Of a DNA stretch of 64,000 bases, positions 27,519 through 38,700 are shown one piece after another. Location: assembly GCA_965248605.1 (NCBI GenBank), contig CBDFJV010000004.1, forward strand, positions 1 through 64,000, given 5' to 3'. The DNA is from CAUZJF01 sp965248605. Lineage in GTDB: Bacteria > Chloroflexota > Dehalococcoidia > Lucifugimonadales > CAUZJF01. Position numbers and translations under genes: made by a program. The number at the start of each line of letters is the position of its first letter. The first letter of the stretch is position 1. The notes beneath the pieces were generated by a model that saw only the letters and a program-made list of their open reading frames with translations, was not told where the DNA came from and did no database searches.

Positions 27519-28019
27519 CTACTGATCCTGGTAAGATTGGATATTCTCTTCGTTCATCGGTCTGCGATCGACATCAAACCGGATGTCTAAACGGCACTTT
27601 ATGGCTTCCGGCAGGTTGTCTCCTCTGAGCTCCCCTTCGAGTAGGGAAGTGCCGGGTTCCGTAGAACCCATAAAGAAGACGCCTGTCGTCCAAACTTCGT
27701 CTTTGGGTCGAACATCCCCGAAGTCGATGTCAATCTCCCACTTGTCGGCATGTTCTCTCAGGCCTAGGTCTATGTCAGTAGCACTACGGAACTGCGACTC
27801 CAGGATAGGTGGATCGAAGTGGGACAGATATCGTGACGGAGGCTTGTCAATCCACTCTCGGATGGCCATTCCGCCAGACCTAGCTATCCAGCCGACGAAG
27901 CGAATCCGCTGACCGGGTACACGGCCAACGTTGCGGAGCCGCAATCCCAGCGGAGTGAAGAAGGCGTTGTCGGCCGTGCAGTCGATGACTGCTTTAGAGT
28001 AATCCGGGTTATCGAACCT
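27519..28019 (-). pseudogene. 5'-truncated gene of unknown function at the right border of the inserted block
   Basis: The minus-strand frame from about 28019 down to 27519 encodes about 165 plausible residues (SKAVIDCTADNAFFTPLGLR, VGWIARSGGMAIREWIDKPP, WEIDIDFGDVRPKDEVW, GVFFMGSTEPGTSLLEGELR), with alternating strands like a secreted beta-sandwich. Beyond 28020 the frame continues only as antisense of the beta-helix gene, so the true N-terminus is lost at this junction. No family is recognised. Confidence 0.45.
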
Positions 28020-31000
28020 ACAGTCGGTCATTTCGTCACGGCGACGGCAACCGATCCCGACAACAACACCTCGGAGTTCTCGGCGTGTTTCGAAGTGCAG
28101 GAGCCGACGCCGGTCACGTTCACGGTGAATACCACCGACGACGGCGACGATGGGACCTGCGATGCCACCCATTGCAGCCTGAGAGAGGCCATCGAGGCGG
28201 CCAACGCTAACTTCTTTGCGTCAGACACTGTCGCATTCAACCTCACGACGACCGACGGAGGATTTGTAACCAGCACCGCGTCATGGAAGATTGCCCCTAC
28301 GAGTATGTTGCCGGAAATAACAGATCCGGTGATCATCGACGGATACACCCAACCCGGCGCGGTCCGGGCCACTTCCAGCACTGCCGCCACGCTGAAAATC
28401 GAGCTTGATGGGAGCAACCTCGCGCCAGGGGAGAGCGGGCTCAAGATCACTGGCGGCGGCAGCACGGTGACCGGTGTCGTGGTCAACCGAGTCAGCGGCG
28501 CCGGGATACGATTGATCACGAATGGCGGCAACTTGATTGAGGGCAACTACGTTGGCACTGACGTCACTGGGACAACCGGCCTGGCCAACCTGACCGGAAT
28601 AGCAACAGACCATTCCTCAGGCAATCGCATCGGTGGCACACTCCCCCGGCAACGCAACGTCATCTCCGGCAACACGCTGAACGGCGTCATCCTATTGGGA
28701 GCTGGTTCATCGGGCAATGTCGTGCAAGGAAACCTCATCGGATTGGCCGCCGACGGCGTTAGCGCCTTGGGCAACACTAACTTCGGCGTCGAGATCGATG
28801 AAGGCACCGGCAACACGGTGGGGGGGACATCGAGTGAGGCTGCTAACACGATTGCCTTCAATTTCTTCGGAGGCGTAATGGTCACCGGCGGCACGAGCAC
28901 CGGAAACGCCATTCTGGGAAACTCCATCCACTCAAATAGCGGACCGGGTATCGACCTCTCCAACGACGGCGTTACGCCGAACGATCCAGATGACTCGGAC
29001 TCCGGACCGAATCGGCTCCAGAATTTCCCGGTGTTGACCGATGTCGACCCCGGCAGTCTGACCGTAAGCGGGGGCCTCACGAGCACCGTCACGGCGACGT
29101 TCCATATCGAGTTCTTCGCCAGCTCGTCATGCGACCCGTCAGGCTATGGAGAGGGCGCTAGCTTCCTGGGCGCCATCGAGGTAACGACCGATGGCACGGG
29201 GCACGTCGAGTTCGTGGCGAACCTGTCGACGACTGCCGCGTTTGGCGAGGTCATTACCGCAACCGCCACAGACATTGCGAACAACACCTCTGAGTTCTCC
29301 GGTTGCCTGAGCGTCGACTTCTTCACAGTCGACTCGACGATCGACACCGTCGACGCTAATCCCGGCGACGGGGTCTGCGCCGACGCCCAGGGCAGGTGCA
29401 CCCTGCGGGCGGCAATCATGGAGGCAAACAGCATCGTCGGCCCGGACTTGATTGTCCTTCCGCCGGGCACCTACACGTTGACCATCGATGGCAGTGGTGA
29501 GAACCAAGCGACGACCGGCGACCTCGACATAACGTCGAGCCTGACCATCGTCGGCGCCGGTCGAGACCGGACGACCATCGACGGCAACAAGGGGGTCGTC
29601 AATGACTACGTATTCCACGTACACACCGGAGGGTCACTCACGCTGACCGACGCGACGATAACGAACGGGGACCTATCCGGTCTCTATAACCAGGGAGCGA
29701 CGCTTGTCCTTGAAGACGTGGTCGTGAGTCACCACGACGGAACAGGAGTCCTGAATATCCGGTCCGGGTCGCCGGCGACCTTGCTAGTAACGAATAGCAC
29801 GATTCGCAATAATGGAGGGGACGGCATTTTGAACCAGGGGAGCCAGGGAAATGCCTACGCGACCGTTATCAATAGCACGATTAGCAACAACTCCAGGTAC
29901 GGCATCCTCAACACGAACGGGAACTCGACCGCTCAGACCGTCGTGATCAACAGCACTATTTCCGGCAACGGCAGCTACGGGGTCAACACGGGCTCCTCCA
30001 ATACGGGCATCTCGCGAGTGTTCCTGTCCAACAGCACGGTCGCCAACAACGGAGCAGGCATCACGACTGCTGGGCCGACTTCCAGCGGGACGGACGAGAC
30101 CACGCTCAAGAACACAATCCTGGCGAATAACGGCGTTAATTGCAGCGGCGGGACATCGGGGAGGCATCTAATCACGTCACTCGGGCACAACATCATCAGC
30201 GATGCCAGTTGTCCGATGTTCATTGAGACGGGCGACTTGCAGAATATCGACCCGCTGGTGGGCGCGCTCGGCGACAACGGAAGCATCAATCATACGCACG
30301 CGCTGTTGCCGGGCAGCCCGGCCATCGATGCAGTCACGTCCACCGAATGCACGGACACAGGCGGGAACCCAATCGAAACGGACCAGCGCGGGTTCGGACG
30401 GCCCATCGCTACGGCATGCGACGTCGGCTCCTACGAGTTCGGCGGCGGTTCCGGGCCGGACGGACGTGTCGTGGTAGGCTCGGGCCAGGGCGAGGCGACG
30501 CTTGAGGCCGGCGGAACGGTGGATGCGGGCGAAGGCGACGTCGTCACCGCCTTAGTGGTCCTCCCGGCGGGCGCCGTCAGCTCGACCCTCGTAATCGGCA
30601 TCAAGTCCTTCGTTTCGTCGGACCCGGCGCTGCCCCTGCTGCCCGACGGGACTCAAGGTAGCAACGTTCTGGGTCGTGCGTTCGCTTTCTCGCCGGAGGG
30701 AGCGCAGTTCGACTCCTCAACAACCATCACGATCTCATACACACAAGGCCACCTGGAGAGCCTTGAGCTGATCGAGGGCAGCCTATACCCTGTGCTTCTG
30801 ACCGGTGGCGTATGGGTCAAGGTCGACGACTGCATAAGCCAGGGCCCTCCTAACCCCGACCCGTGCGTCGTCGCCCACGACATCGACGCAGACACCATCA
30901 CCATCGAGACGACTCACTTCTCCACGTATGCGTTCGAGGCTTTGGTTCTTTCGGACACCCTCTTCGTGACCTCTCCTCTCGACACGGTCGATGAGCTGCC

Positions 31001-31586
31001 GGGCGACGGGCTGTGCGACGACGCGATTGGCCTATGCACCCTACGCGCGGCGATCATGGAGGCTAGCGCGAACGTCAACGTGTTCAATATCAGCGTCCCG
31101 GCGGGAACATATACGTTGACCATCGTTGGCAGCGGTGAGAACGAAACCCTGACCGGCGATCTCGACATAACGTCGAGCCTGACCATCGTCGGCGCCGGGC
31201 GTAACCGGACGATCATCGACGGCAACAAGGGGGTCCTCAATGACTACGTATTCCACGTACACACCGGAGGGTCACTCACCCTGACCGACGCGACGATAAC
31301 GAACGGGGACCTATCCGGTCTCTATAACCAGGGAGCGACGCTTGTCCTTGAAGACGTGGTCGTGAGTCAACACGACGGAACAGGAGTCCTGAATATCCGG
31401 TCCGGCACGCCGGCGAGCTTGTGGGTAACGAGTAGCACGATCAGCAACAACGGGGGGGGGACGGCATCTACAACCAGGGGAGCCAGGGAAATGCCTTCAC
31501 GACCGTCATCAACAGCACGATTAGCAACAACTCCGCGAACGGCATCACAGTCGCAAACTCGAACTCGACCGCTCAGGCCGTCGTGA
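28020..31586 (+). pseudogene. Giant beta-helix gene, segment 4
   Basis: Host sequence resumes with TVGHFVTATATDPDNNTSEF, exactly the piece missing after 19404. It then contains three CSLREA heads: DDGTCDATHCSLREA near 28152, NPGDGVCADAQGRCTLRAA near 29360 and GDGLCDDAIGLCTLRAA near 31002. Between the second and third is a stretch of NSTISNNSRYGI-type helix turns and a separate beta domain (RVVVGSGQGEATLEAGGTV ... TISYTQGHLESLELIEGSLYP, about 30460-30920). The module at about 29450-30330 is repeated almost base for base at 31100-31990. The frame is lost at a run of nine G (31452-31460); seven G would keep it. A first ATG-like start seen by callers (28095) is not the true start. Confidence 0.8.
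31452..31460. repeat. Poly-G tract (9 bases) at a frameshift
   Basis: Nine G lie where the equivalent place in the upstream duplicate (about 29813-29820) reads GGAGGGG in frame. The count of nine shifts the frame; seven would restore NNGGDGIYNQG. Either slippage in the cells or a sequencing error. Confidence 0.85.
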
Positions 31587-32212
31587 TCAACAGCACTATA
31601 TCCGGTAACGCCGGCTACGCAGTCTTGACGGGCCCGTCCAATACAGGCATCTCGCGAGCCTTCTTGAGCAACACCACGGTCGCCGACAACGGAGCAGGCG
31701 TCGCGACCGCTGGGCCGACTTCCAGCGGGACGGACTTGCACACGCTCAAGAACACTATCCTGGCGAACAACAGCGGCTTTAATTGCGTCGGTGGGACGTC
31801 GGGGAACCATTTAATTACGTCACTCGGGCACAACATCAGCAGCGATAACACTTGCCCGATGTTCATTGAGACGGGCGACGTGCAGAATATCGACCCGCTG
31901 CTGGGCGGACTTGCCGACAACGGTGGCCCCACTCTGACTCATCGACTCTTGCCCGGCAGTCCAGCCATCAATGCCATCAGTCCGGCGGACTGCACCGACA
32001 CCTCTGGCAACGTGCTGGACATAGACCAGCGTGTGCACGTCAGGCCGGCCGGCGTGGGGTGCGACGTCGGTTCTTTCGAGTTTGGGGCCGTAGAGAAGTT
32101 CCATACAATACCGTCGGCAACCTGGTGGGGACTTGTCGCGTTGGGTGTCATGCTCGCCGGGGCCATGGCGCTTGCTGTACGCAGACGGGCCGACGCTGAA
32201 CGACCTGGCTAA
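31583..32212 (+). pseudogene. Giant beta-helix gene, segment 5 with C-terminal membrane anchor
   Basis: This 3' end carries the last beta-helix turns (NSTISGNAGYAVL, FLSNTTVADNGAG, NNSGFNCVGGTSGNHLI), the capping motif LADNGGPTLTHRLLPGSPAI and DQRVHVRPAGVGCDVGSFEF typical of CSLREA/beta-helix proteins. It then has a C-terminal anchor: IPSATWWGLVALGVMLAGAM followed by AVRRR, i.e. a short motif, one membrane helix and a basic tail as in IPTL-CTERM or sortase-like sorting signals. It is in frame with segment 4 if the G tract is corrected. The protein would be held at the cell surface by this tail. Confidence 0.8.
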
Positions 32213-32326
32213 TCTCCAGCCGACGACCGCTCAAATACGCTTCTGGGAGGCAGTGAGCGCCCTGTGTCCGGTTGAGCAGGTATCCCGGAACTCCTTGAGC
32301 ACATTGATGGCCGGTCGCATAACACG

Positions 32327-32338
32327 CCCCCCCCCCCC
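32327..32338. repeat. Poly-C homopolymer (12 bases)
   Basis: Twelve consecutive C lie between two convergent genes (the beta-helix gene ending at 32212 and the membrane protein ending at 32397). Confidence 0.9.
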
Positions 32339-32396
32339 GGGTGAGGAGCTTCTAAGGGTGCCTGTTAGAAGCTGGGCGCGGGCCCCTAAAGGGCAA

Positions 32397-32600
32397 TCAA
32401 CGGTGGCGGCCTAACCAGGTGCTGCCGCCAAGTATTGCCACCACGGAGAGCGGAACGACAAAGAAAGCCGCCTGGGGTGTGTGGCGCAGCGAGTAGGCGA
32501 TTGCGAGCACCAGCAGTCCACCCACTGCCAGTTCCCAAGCGTCTCCCACCAGGAACGTCCACCAAAACATGCCGAAAGCCTTGATGCGGTTGATGACCAT
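32397..32600 (-). CDS. Small membrane protein
   Basis: A 67-residue protein with two predicted membrane helices (FGMFWWTFLVGDAWELAVGG and AFFVVPLSVVAILGG). Its ATG immediately follows the stop of the upstream gene (TAGATG at 32603-32598), so it is translationally coupled to the COG4280-like membrane protein and probably forms part of the same complex or transporter. No family is recognised. Confidence 0.7.
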   Translation of the reverse strand: MVINRIKAFGMFWWTFLVGDAWELAVGGLLVLAIAYSLRHTPQAAFFVVPLSVVAILGGSTWLGRHR

Positions 32601-33347
32601 CTACACGCCTACTCTCGCCGCGGCCGGCTGCCGGCTCCTGAGGAGGCGAATCAGGCCGAGGCAGGAGATGGTGAAGAATCCGAGTAGGATGAAAATGTAG
32701 AGGTCGCCAGTGGGCCACTCGATGCCCACGCCCTCGCCCAGCCAGAACGTACCGAACGTGGTCAGCATCAGGCCAACGCCCATCTTCATCGTGTTCTCAG
32801 GTACCCTGGCGAGCGGTTTGGCGATTGCTACGCCAACAGCGGCGACGAGTGCAGCTCCGCCCAACGCCCCTAGCGCGGCGAGGCCCAGCCTGTCCTCTTG
32901 GGCGCCGAAGCTGATGACGATTATGACGACCTCCAGCCCCTCGAGAAGGACGCCTTTGAAGCTTACCGTGAACGCGATGGGGTCCCGGCCACCCTGTCGA
33001 CCGGCGGTAGCGCTAAGTTCCTTTACCTCTCGCTGGTAGATCGCGGCCTCGTCGTGAAGCGCCTTGTAGGCAGAGGCGCGAAGGATGGCCTTCCGCAGCC
33101 ATTGAGACCCGTAGATGAGGAGGACGCTTCCGACCACTAGTCTGAGGATATCGACGGGCACCAAGGTGACCAGCGCTGGGCCCAGCACGGCCACGATGGC
33201 GGCGAGGACAAGTACGGCGGCCAGCGCGCCTTCAATCGTAGATCGCCAGCCCCGCGTTAGGCCGGAGGCCAGGAGAATGGTCATAGTCTCCACCATTTCC
33301 ACGGCAGATGCGACGATGACCGTACCCATGAACAGCCAGATGTGCAC
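32601..33347 (-). CDS. Multi-pass membrane protein, COG4280-like
   Basis: A 248-residue protein with about six or seven membrane helices arranged as a duplication. The first half begins VIVASAVEMVETMTILLASG and the second half has GVLLEGLEVVIIVISFG, so each repeat carries a membrane-embedded Glu-x2-3-Glu motif, as in cation-transporter families with inverted repeats such as the GDT1/UPF0016 group. I recall such proteins as COG4280, predicted membrane protein. A central cytoplasmic loop (about 100-125) is charged. A cation-transport role is inferred only from the paired Glu motifs. It is followed without a gap by the small membrane protein at 32397. Confidence 0.72.
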   Translation of the reverse strand: MHIWLFMGTVIVASAVEMVETMTILLASGLTRGWRSTIEGALAAVLVLAAIVAVLGPALVTLVPVDILRLVVGSVLLIYGSQWLRKAILRASAYKALHDEAAIYQREVKELSATAGRQGGRDPIAFTVSFKGVLLEGLEVVIIVISFGAQEDRLGLAALGALGGAALVAAVGVAIAKPLARVPENTMKMGVGLMLTTFGTFWLGEGVGIEWPTGDLYIFILLGFFTISCLGLIRLLRSRQPAAARVGV

Positions 33348-34113
33348 AGGACGCCTCCCAGCGGCAGGTGACGCGCTCTTGTCTGTAACGGCCTGACTAT
33401 AGTCCGCTACTGAGACGGGCGCAAGGTGCGCATGGACGCAACCCTCTGACGGATTGAAGAGCGCCGGATACGTTTCTTTGACAACGAAATCCGGCGCGGT
33501 CGATCAGCGGGAAAGGGTTAGGAGAGCAGCGGTTCGGCTGGTGCGAAGTCTCCCACTTTAACCGAGTCTGGCAATGCGGACCGAGTCCACGTGTACGAAA
33601 CTCAGTCGCTCCAAAACGACGTCGCTTGCGTCGTAGCCAGGGAGCGGTGTAGAACCGCCGGCACCGAAAGGACTTCCCTCGATCCACCGCGACGTCTTTG
33701 CGAGCCAAAGGCGCTTCGATGAAGTTCCCTATCTACTCCATCTGCAGAATGGATACCAGACCGTGGCCGTAGCCTTGCCCGCGCTGCATGGTGTACTCAA
33801 GACGTCGGAAGGCGTACGCGAGCTGCGGTTCCAATATGTTGGCTCGGACATCCCCTTGATCGATCCAGGCGACGCTGTCGATGACCCGGTCCATTGTCAC
33901 GCCGTCTGGAGCTAGGGCGGAAAATCCTGCCAGCCGTCAAGGGCAACGAGATCGATGCGATCTCCTTGGACACGTTCTAGAGTGAAGTCGACGACTTCGG
34001 TCCAGCACGTAGGGCCCGCAGTAGGCGAACCGTTTGAAGGGAACGTCAGTTAAGTCTCGAGCGCTCCGGCCGCTCTTGGGTTGGATGTCCTGGAACTAAG
34101 TTCTAGAACTAAG
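33348..34113. other. Intergenic region with a diverged scar repeat
   Basis: No gene is supported over about 770 bases. It includes a diverged copy (CCGGCACCGAAAGGACTT near 33659) of the repeat that also occurs near 5418 and 45243. The right border is the left inverted repeat of IS copy B. Confidence 0.45.
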
Positions 34114-35777
34114 CCCGAATCCACCGACGGACAGGGATGGACGACGTGAGGACAGCGGAAGGGGGTGAGGGAGTTACAGGCGTGATGATCCGGGCTCGAA
34201 TTTGGGTAGACGGGAGGTTGGCGGGCGGTCTGCAGGCGCTTTTGGGGGCACCGATGGCGGCCTACAGTGGCTGTGGCGAGCCAGATGGCGGGATAGGACA
34301 CGGCAAGAGGCGCTCGCGGACTGGGCTGGCGCGAGTTTGCGGGGACGTTGGGTTGGCTGGTGGGTCAGTGGCGGACGGGCTCCGTCAGGCTGGGAGTGGA
34401 ATGGCTCGCAGTCGGGCCAGGGCGCGGCTGAACTGCTCCTCCCAGGGCCAGCGCCGGGGAAGCTGCAGGGTCAATCGGCGTGCCGAGCGGGTGATCCGTC
34501 CGGCCAAGGCAAAGACCCGTCGTCTGAGGGTCTTGGTGGTCACGATCTGCTGACCCAGGCCGATGCGGGCTGTCCAGCGGGCCAGGTTGTGCGCCATCAC
34601 CTGTACCGCCAGCCAGGCGCCGTTGGCGGCGAAACGGCCCGAGGGGAGATGGTTCAGCCCCACGCCGTACTTGAGGTCGCGTATCGCATTCTCGATCTCG
34701 GCGTGACGGCGATGATCGGCCTCCAGTTCCAGCGTCTCCCCGTCCCGGTCGGTGATGAAGCCGTGATAGCTGTAGGTGGCGAAGAGAGCCAGTTGAGAAC
34801 AGGGCGCCGGCTTCACCCGCCGGACGATGAGCCGTACCGGCGCGGCGTCCGCCTCGGCCTGGAACGGGGTGTAGGTGGTCTCGGCCACATCGGCGGCGCC
34901 GTCCATCCAGTAAGGAATCGGCGTCCAGGCATCTTCGGGTATCGCCTCGATGAGATTCCGCAGGCGGGCGCGCTGGCGGATGGCGATGGAGAAGCGGACA
35001 TCCATCCGGCGGCAGACGGCGACCACGGCGTGGGTATAGAAGCCGCTGTCGGCCCGCACCGTGAGTTGGCCCCTGGCTCCGCAGTAGCGCACCCGCCCCA
35101 CCGTTTCACGCAGGAAGTGGGCAGCGCCGCGGGCGGTGTTAGCCCGGCCCTCGCGCAGGCGGGCCATCAGCACGTCGCCGGTGCCGGCGGCGACGGCCAG
35201 CAGCGGGTGATAGCCCCGCGCACCGGTGTAGCCGTGGTGGCGGGCGCCCTCCTTGGCCAGTCCGTAGGTCTCGCAGATCGTCGAATCAAGGTCGATGGTG
35301 AATGGTGCGTCGCCGGGTCCGGCACCGGCCTTCCAGACCCGGGCCAGCAACTCGCGGCTCACCCGGTCCAGTTGGCGGACATGGCCCCACCTGAAGCTGC
35401 GCAGGAAGGTGCCCAGGGTGGAGGGAGCCTTAGCCGTGAAACCGAGCACGCGGGCGGTCCCGCCGGCGCGCAGCACATCGGCGTCGTCGATGCAATCTCC
35501 GCCGGCTAGGGCGGAGGCCACCAGGGTCATCATCTTGTCGCCGGTGTTCGCCCGGCCCGGCGCGCCGCCGAGGTCGAGGTGCTTCCGGAGGAGTTGGGGC
35601 AGGCCAAGGCGCAGGGCGAGGGTGGCGGGAAGGATCAGCCCGGCATTGGCCACCAGGCGGTGGTCGTCGAAGGCGATTTGGATGCGGTCGGGGTGGTTAC
35701 GTGGTAGCATCTATCGGGTGCTCCTTTTCTGGGACCGGTTTTCTGTTTCAAAACCATTATCCCAGATTCAGAGGCGC
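34114..35777. mobile_element. IS1380-family insertion sequence, copy B (right end missing)
   Basis: The left inverted repeat (CCCGAATCCACCGACGGAC) starts at 34114. The sequence then matches copy D (51821-53538) essentially base for base through GAGGCGC at 35777, where it abruptly changes to the LamG surface gene. The last 70 or so bases, including the right inverted repeat, are absent. So the copy is probably immobile, and the deletion also removed the start of the neighbouring gene. Confidence 0.9.
34385..35710 (-). CDS. IS1380-family transposase (copy B)
   Basis: A 441-residue transposase identical, as far as I can compare, to that of copy D and about 85-90 percent like copies A and C. DDE motifs as in those copies: FTIDLDSTICETYG, TVRADSGFY, RRHAEIENAIRDLKYGVG. 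Although the gene is complete, its element lacks the right terminal repeat, so the protein could act only on other copies. Confidence 0.92.
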   Translation of the reverse strand: MLPRNHPDRIQIAFDDHRLVANAGLILPATLALRLGLPQLLRKHLDLGGAPGRANTGDKMMTLVASALAGGDCIDDADVLRAGGTARVLGFTAKAPSTLGTFLRSFRWGHVRQLDRVSRELLARVWKAGAGPGDAPFTIDLDSTICETYGLAKEGARHHGYTGARGYHPLLAVAAGTGDVLMARLREGRANTARGAAHFLRETVGRVRYCGARGQLTVRADSGFYTHAVVAVCRRMDVRFSIAIRQRARLRNLIEAIPEDAWTPIPYWMDGAADVAETTYTPFQAEADAAPVRLIVRRVKPAPCSQLALFATYSYHGFITDRDGETLELEADHRRHAEIENAIRDLKYGVGLNHLPSGRFAANGAWLAVQVMAHNLARWTARIGLGQQIVTTKTLRRRVFALAGRITRSARRLTLQLPRRWPWEEQFSRALARLRAIPLPA

Positions 35778-38700
35778 CGGACTGGCCTCGATAGCGGAGT
35801 CGGACGGGGAGCCCTTCTGGGCCCAGGACGAACCCGACTTCGCCAATTCCGTGCAGTCGCAATTACTGCTCGAAGAAACCCTTGAGACGTTTGCCGCGGT
35901 CGGCGGTGGCATCGCGGGCACGGCTGCGGTCTTCGTAGTTGTCGTCACGACCAAGAAAATCGTGGACTCCATAACAGAGACTAAGTTCTGGAAAAATATC
36001 AGTCCGGACAATGGGCTCAATAAGTTCGGAGCTCAGCACTCGTTCAACTCAGGGATCAAAAAAATAGGGACGATCCGAGGGAGTACGGTGACCTCGGCGT
36101 GGGGCGTTCTGTTCGTGGTGGGTCTCGTCCTGCTCGCCGCGGGATTAGCTACAGGCAACGACTTGGTGACCGATATCGGTGACAGGCTACTCAAAGTCAG
36201 CACAGCGGTCCTCTTCACTGCCAGAATGATCTCGATGGTCCAGAAGGTCTCGGCGCTTAACATCCTCAGCGCCGTTGGCGCCCAGCTCGACGATATTTTC
36301 AAGGTACTGAAGGGCGCCAAGTTCACGTATGCCGTCGTCGTTATTACCATCGTGCTGAGCATTGCCCTGTTCATATATGCAGCCGTGACGGAGAATCTGT
36401 CCGGTCTTGAGCACGATGCGCTGTTGGCAGCCACTATCGCCAGTGTGATCGTCAACGTCATCCTGATTGTAATCGAGGTAATCGCGACCGTTTTCATCAG
36501 CAATCCGGTTACGGCCCTGGCCGTGGTGGTCATCCTCGCGCTGCTGCTAATCGTTGACGCAATCGTTGGTGCTATCACCGGAGAGTCAATCATAGGGAAA
36601 TTCACAGAGTGGCTTGCTGACGCGATATACGATCATGACATGGTCTTCGTGAACCTGGATGACGAAGACCGGCTGGGTCTGGATGTGGAAAACATCGAGC
36701 TCGAGGACGAGGTCGCCGGATTCACGAGGGGCAATAGTCTCAACTACACGGTCGGGCTAGTCACCACGCTGGAGACCCTGAAGAAGTCGGAACTAGGAAA
36801 ACCTGGCTATCGGAAGAAGGCGACCTACAGGTACGATCTCCAGAACGCTCAGACGGACCAGCACAGCGGACTGGACCTCGGCGATATGGAAGACGAATGG
36901 ACGGACGTCGAGACGGAGCTGACGCCCTTCGGACGGTGGACAGTCCAGACCTCAGCAACTGCCCGAGGAGGACTGACTCTCGCTGCGACCGGCATTAACC
37001 GCACCTTCAACATGTACCTGACCGAGGCGTTTGCCGTCCCGTACCAGGGCTGCTGGGAGATCATCGGGTTTGAAGTAGACTGCGACATTTACGAGGTCAG
37101 CGATTCCTCCCATCTGAATCTTGGGGAAGACCAGCCGTTCGACGTTCTTCCCACTACACTCGCGGAGTTCGTGGGACTTGGCTGGAACGTCGACGGTGCG
37201 ATCAGCTTTCCTCCTCAGGCCGATGCGGACAATGACGGGGTGCTGAGCCCGGCCCAAGGTGGAGCGGACCCGGACGACAGCAGCAAGGACACGGATAAGG
37301 ACGGCCTGACCGACACCTACGAAATCGCCTACGGCCTGGACCCGGAGAACGCCGATCCCGACGGCGACAACCTGTCCGACCTTGAGGAGCTGCGGCTGTT
37401 CACGAACCCGTTCAGCGCCGACAGCGATGGCGATGGCCTCAACGACTATGTCGAGGCGGTTCAGGGGTGGTTGATCCTGTATGATCGCGATAGCGACGGT
37501 GATCCTCTCCTCACGCGCATCTGGTCGGATCCCAACGATCCTGACGGCGATCAGGACAACCTGTCCGATCTGGAAGAGTTCGTCTTCGGCTTCAACCCCA
37601 ACGTGCCGTCCGACCCGTCGGTCATCAAAGACATCGTCCGGTTCGACGACTTTGTCGTCGACGAGGAAGGAGCGCCGATACTCGCGCTCAGATTCGACGA
37701 GCCGCAGGGCTCCGCCGCGTTTGTCGACAGCTCCGGCGAGGGCCACACGGCGACCTGCGACAACAGCACCGGTGCGTGCCCGACTGCAGGCGAGGACGGT
37801 CGCTATGGCAACGCGCTCCAGTTCAACGGCGACGACTTCCTGACAGTCACGGGCGAAAGCGACTTCGACCTCAACGAGATTACGGTGGCCGCATGGATAC
37901 GGGTGGACAGCTTCTCAAGGCAGTTTCAGGCCATCGTTACTAAAGGAGAGACCGCCTGGCGCCTCCAAAGGTTCTTGGCGACCGATCGGGTCATGTTCGC
38001 CGCCTTGGGTACGTCTCCCCGTGGGGTAGTGGGCAACGCCAACGTGAACGATGGCGAGTGGCACCACGTCGTGGGTATATACGACGGCGCCATGTACTAC
38101 CTGTATGTGGACGGACAGCTGGACGACTCCACACCGGCTACGGGAAGCGTGAACAATAACGATCAGCCCGTTTTTGTTGGCGACAACAGCCAAGTATTCA
38201 ACAGGGGGTTCGATGGGGCCATAGACGACGTGTTTGTATTCGACCGCGGGCTAACGGCAGCTCAGGTCGCGGACCTGTACAACGGCCGGTACAACTTCAA
38301 CGACCTTATCGTGCAGCCCGGAGCCGATCTGCAGTATGAGGCCACCGTCACCAACACTCACGCGATCCAGGGTATCCACGGCCATCAGGTGGCGGACAGC
38401 TTCTACCACGATCCCGAGATCGGCACCCCCGAGGTCGTCCTGAATTTCGAGAGGTCGGACTATGTAGTCACGTTCGAAAACGGGACGGGCGAAGCCAGCA
38501 CTGCGACCTGTCTCGGGGACGGCACGTGCCCGGCCACCGGCAAGGCCGGTCAATACGCCCGCGCAGTTGAGTTCGACGGGGTAGACGACCAAATAACGCT
38601 GCCTTCACTGGGTGAAAGCTACCGCAAATACACACTGGCGTTCTGGTTGAACGTCAGCTCCCTGCCGGCGTCTGGCGATCGGGCATACATCCTCGACACG

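Noticed and set aside
34202..35509. 435-residue plus-strand open frame (and its twin at 51909-53216, and 389-residue frames at 13969 and 39308)
   Set aside because: They are antisense shadows of IS1380-family transposase genes; high GC keeps the opposite strand open and the peptides show no family features.
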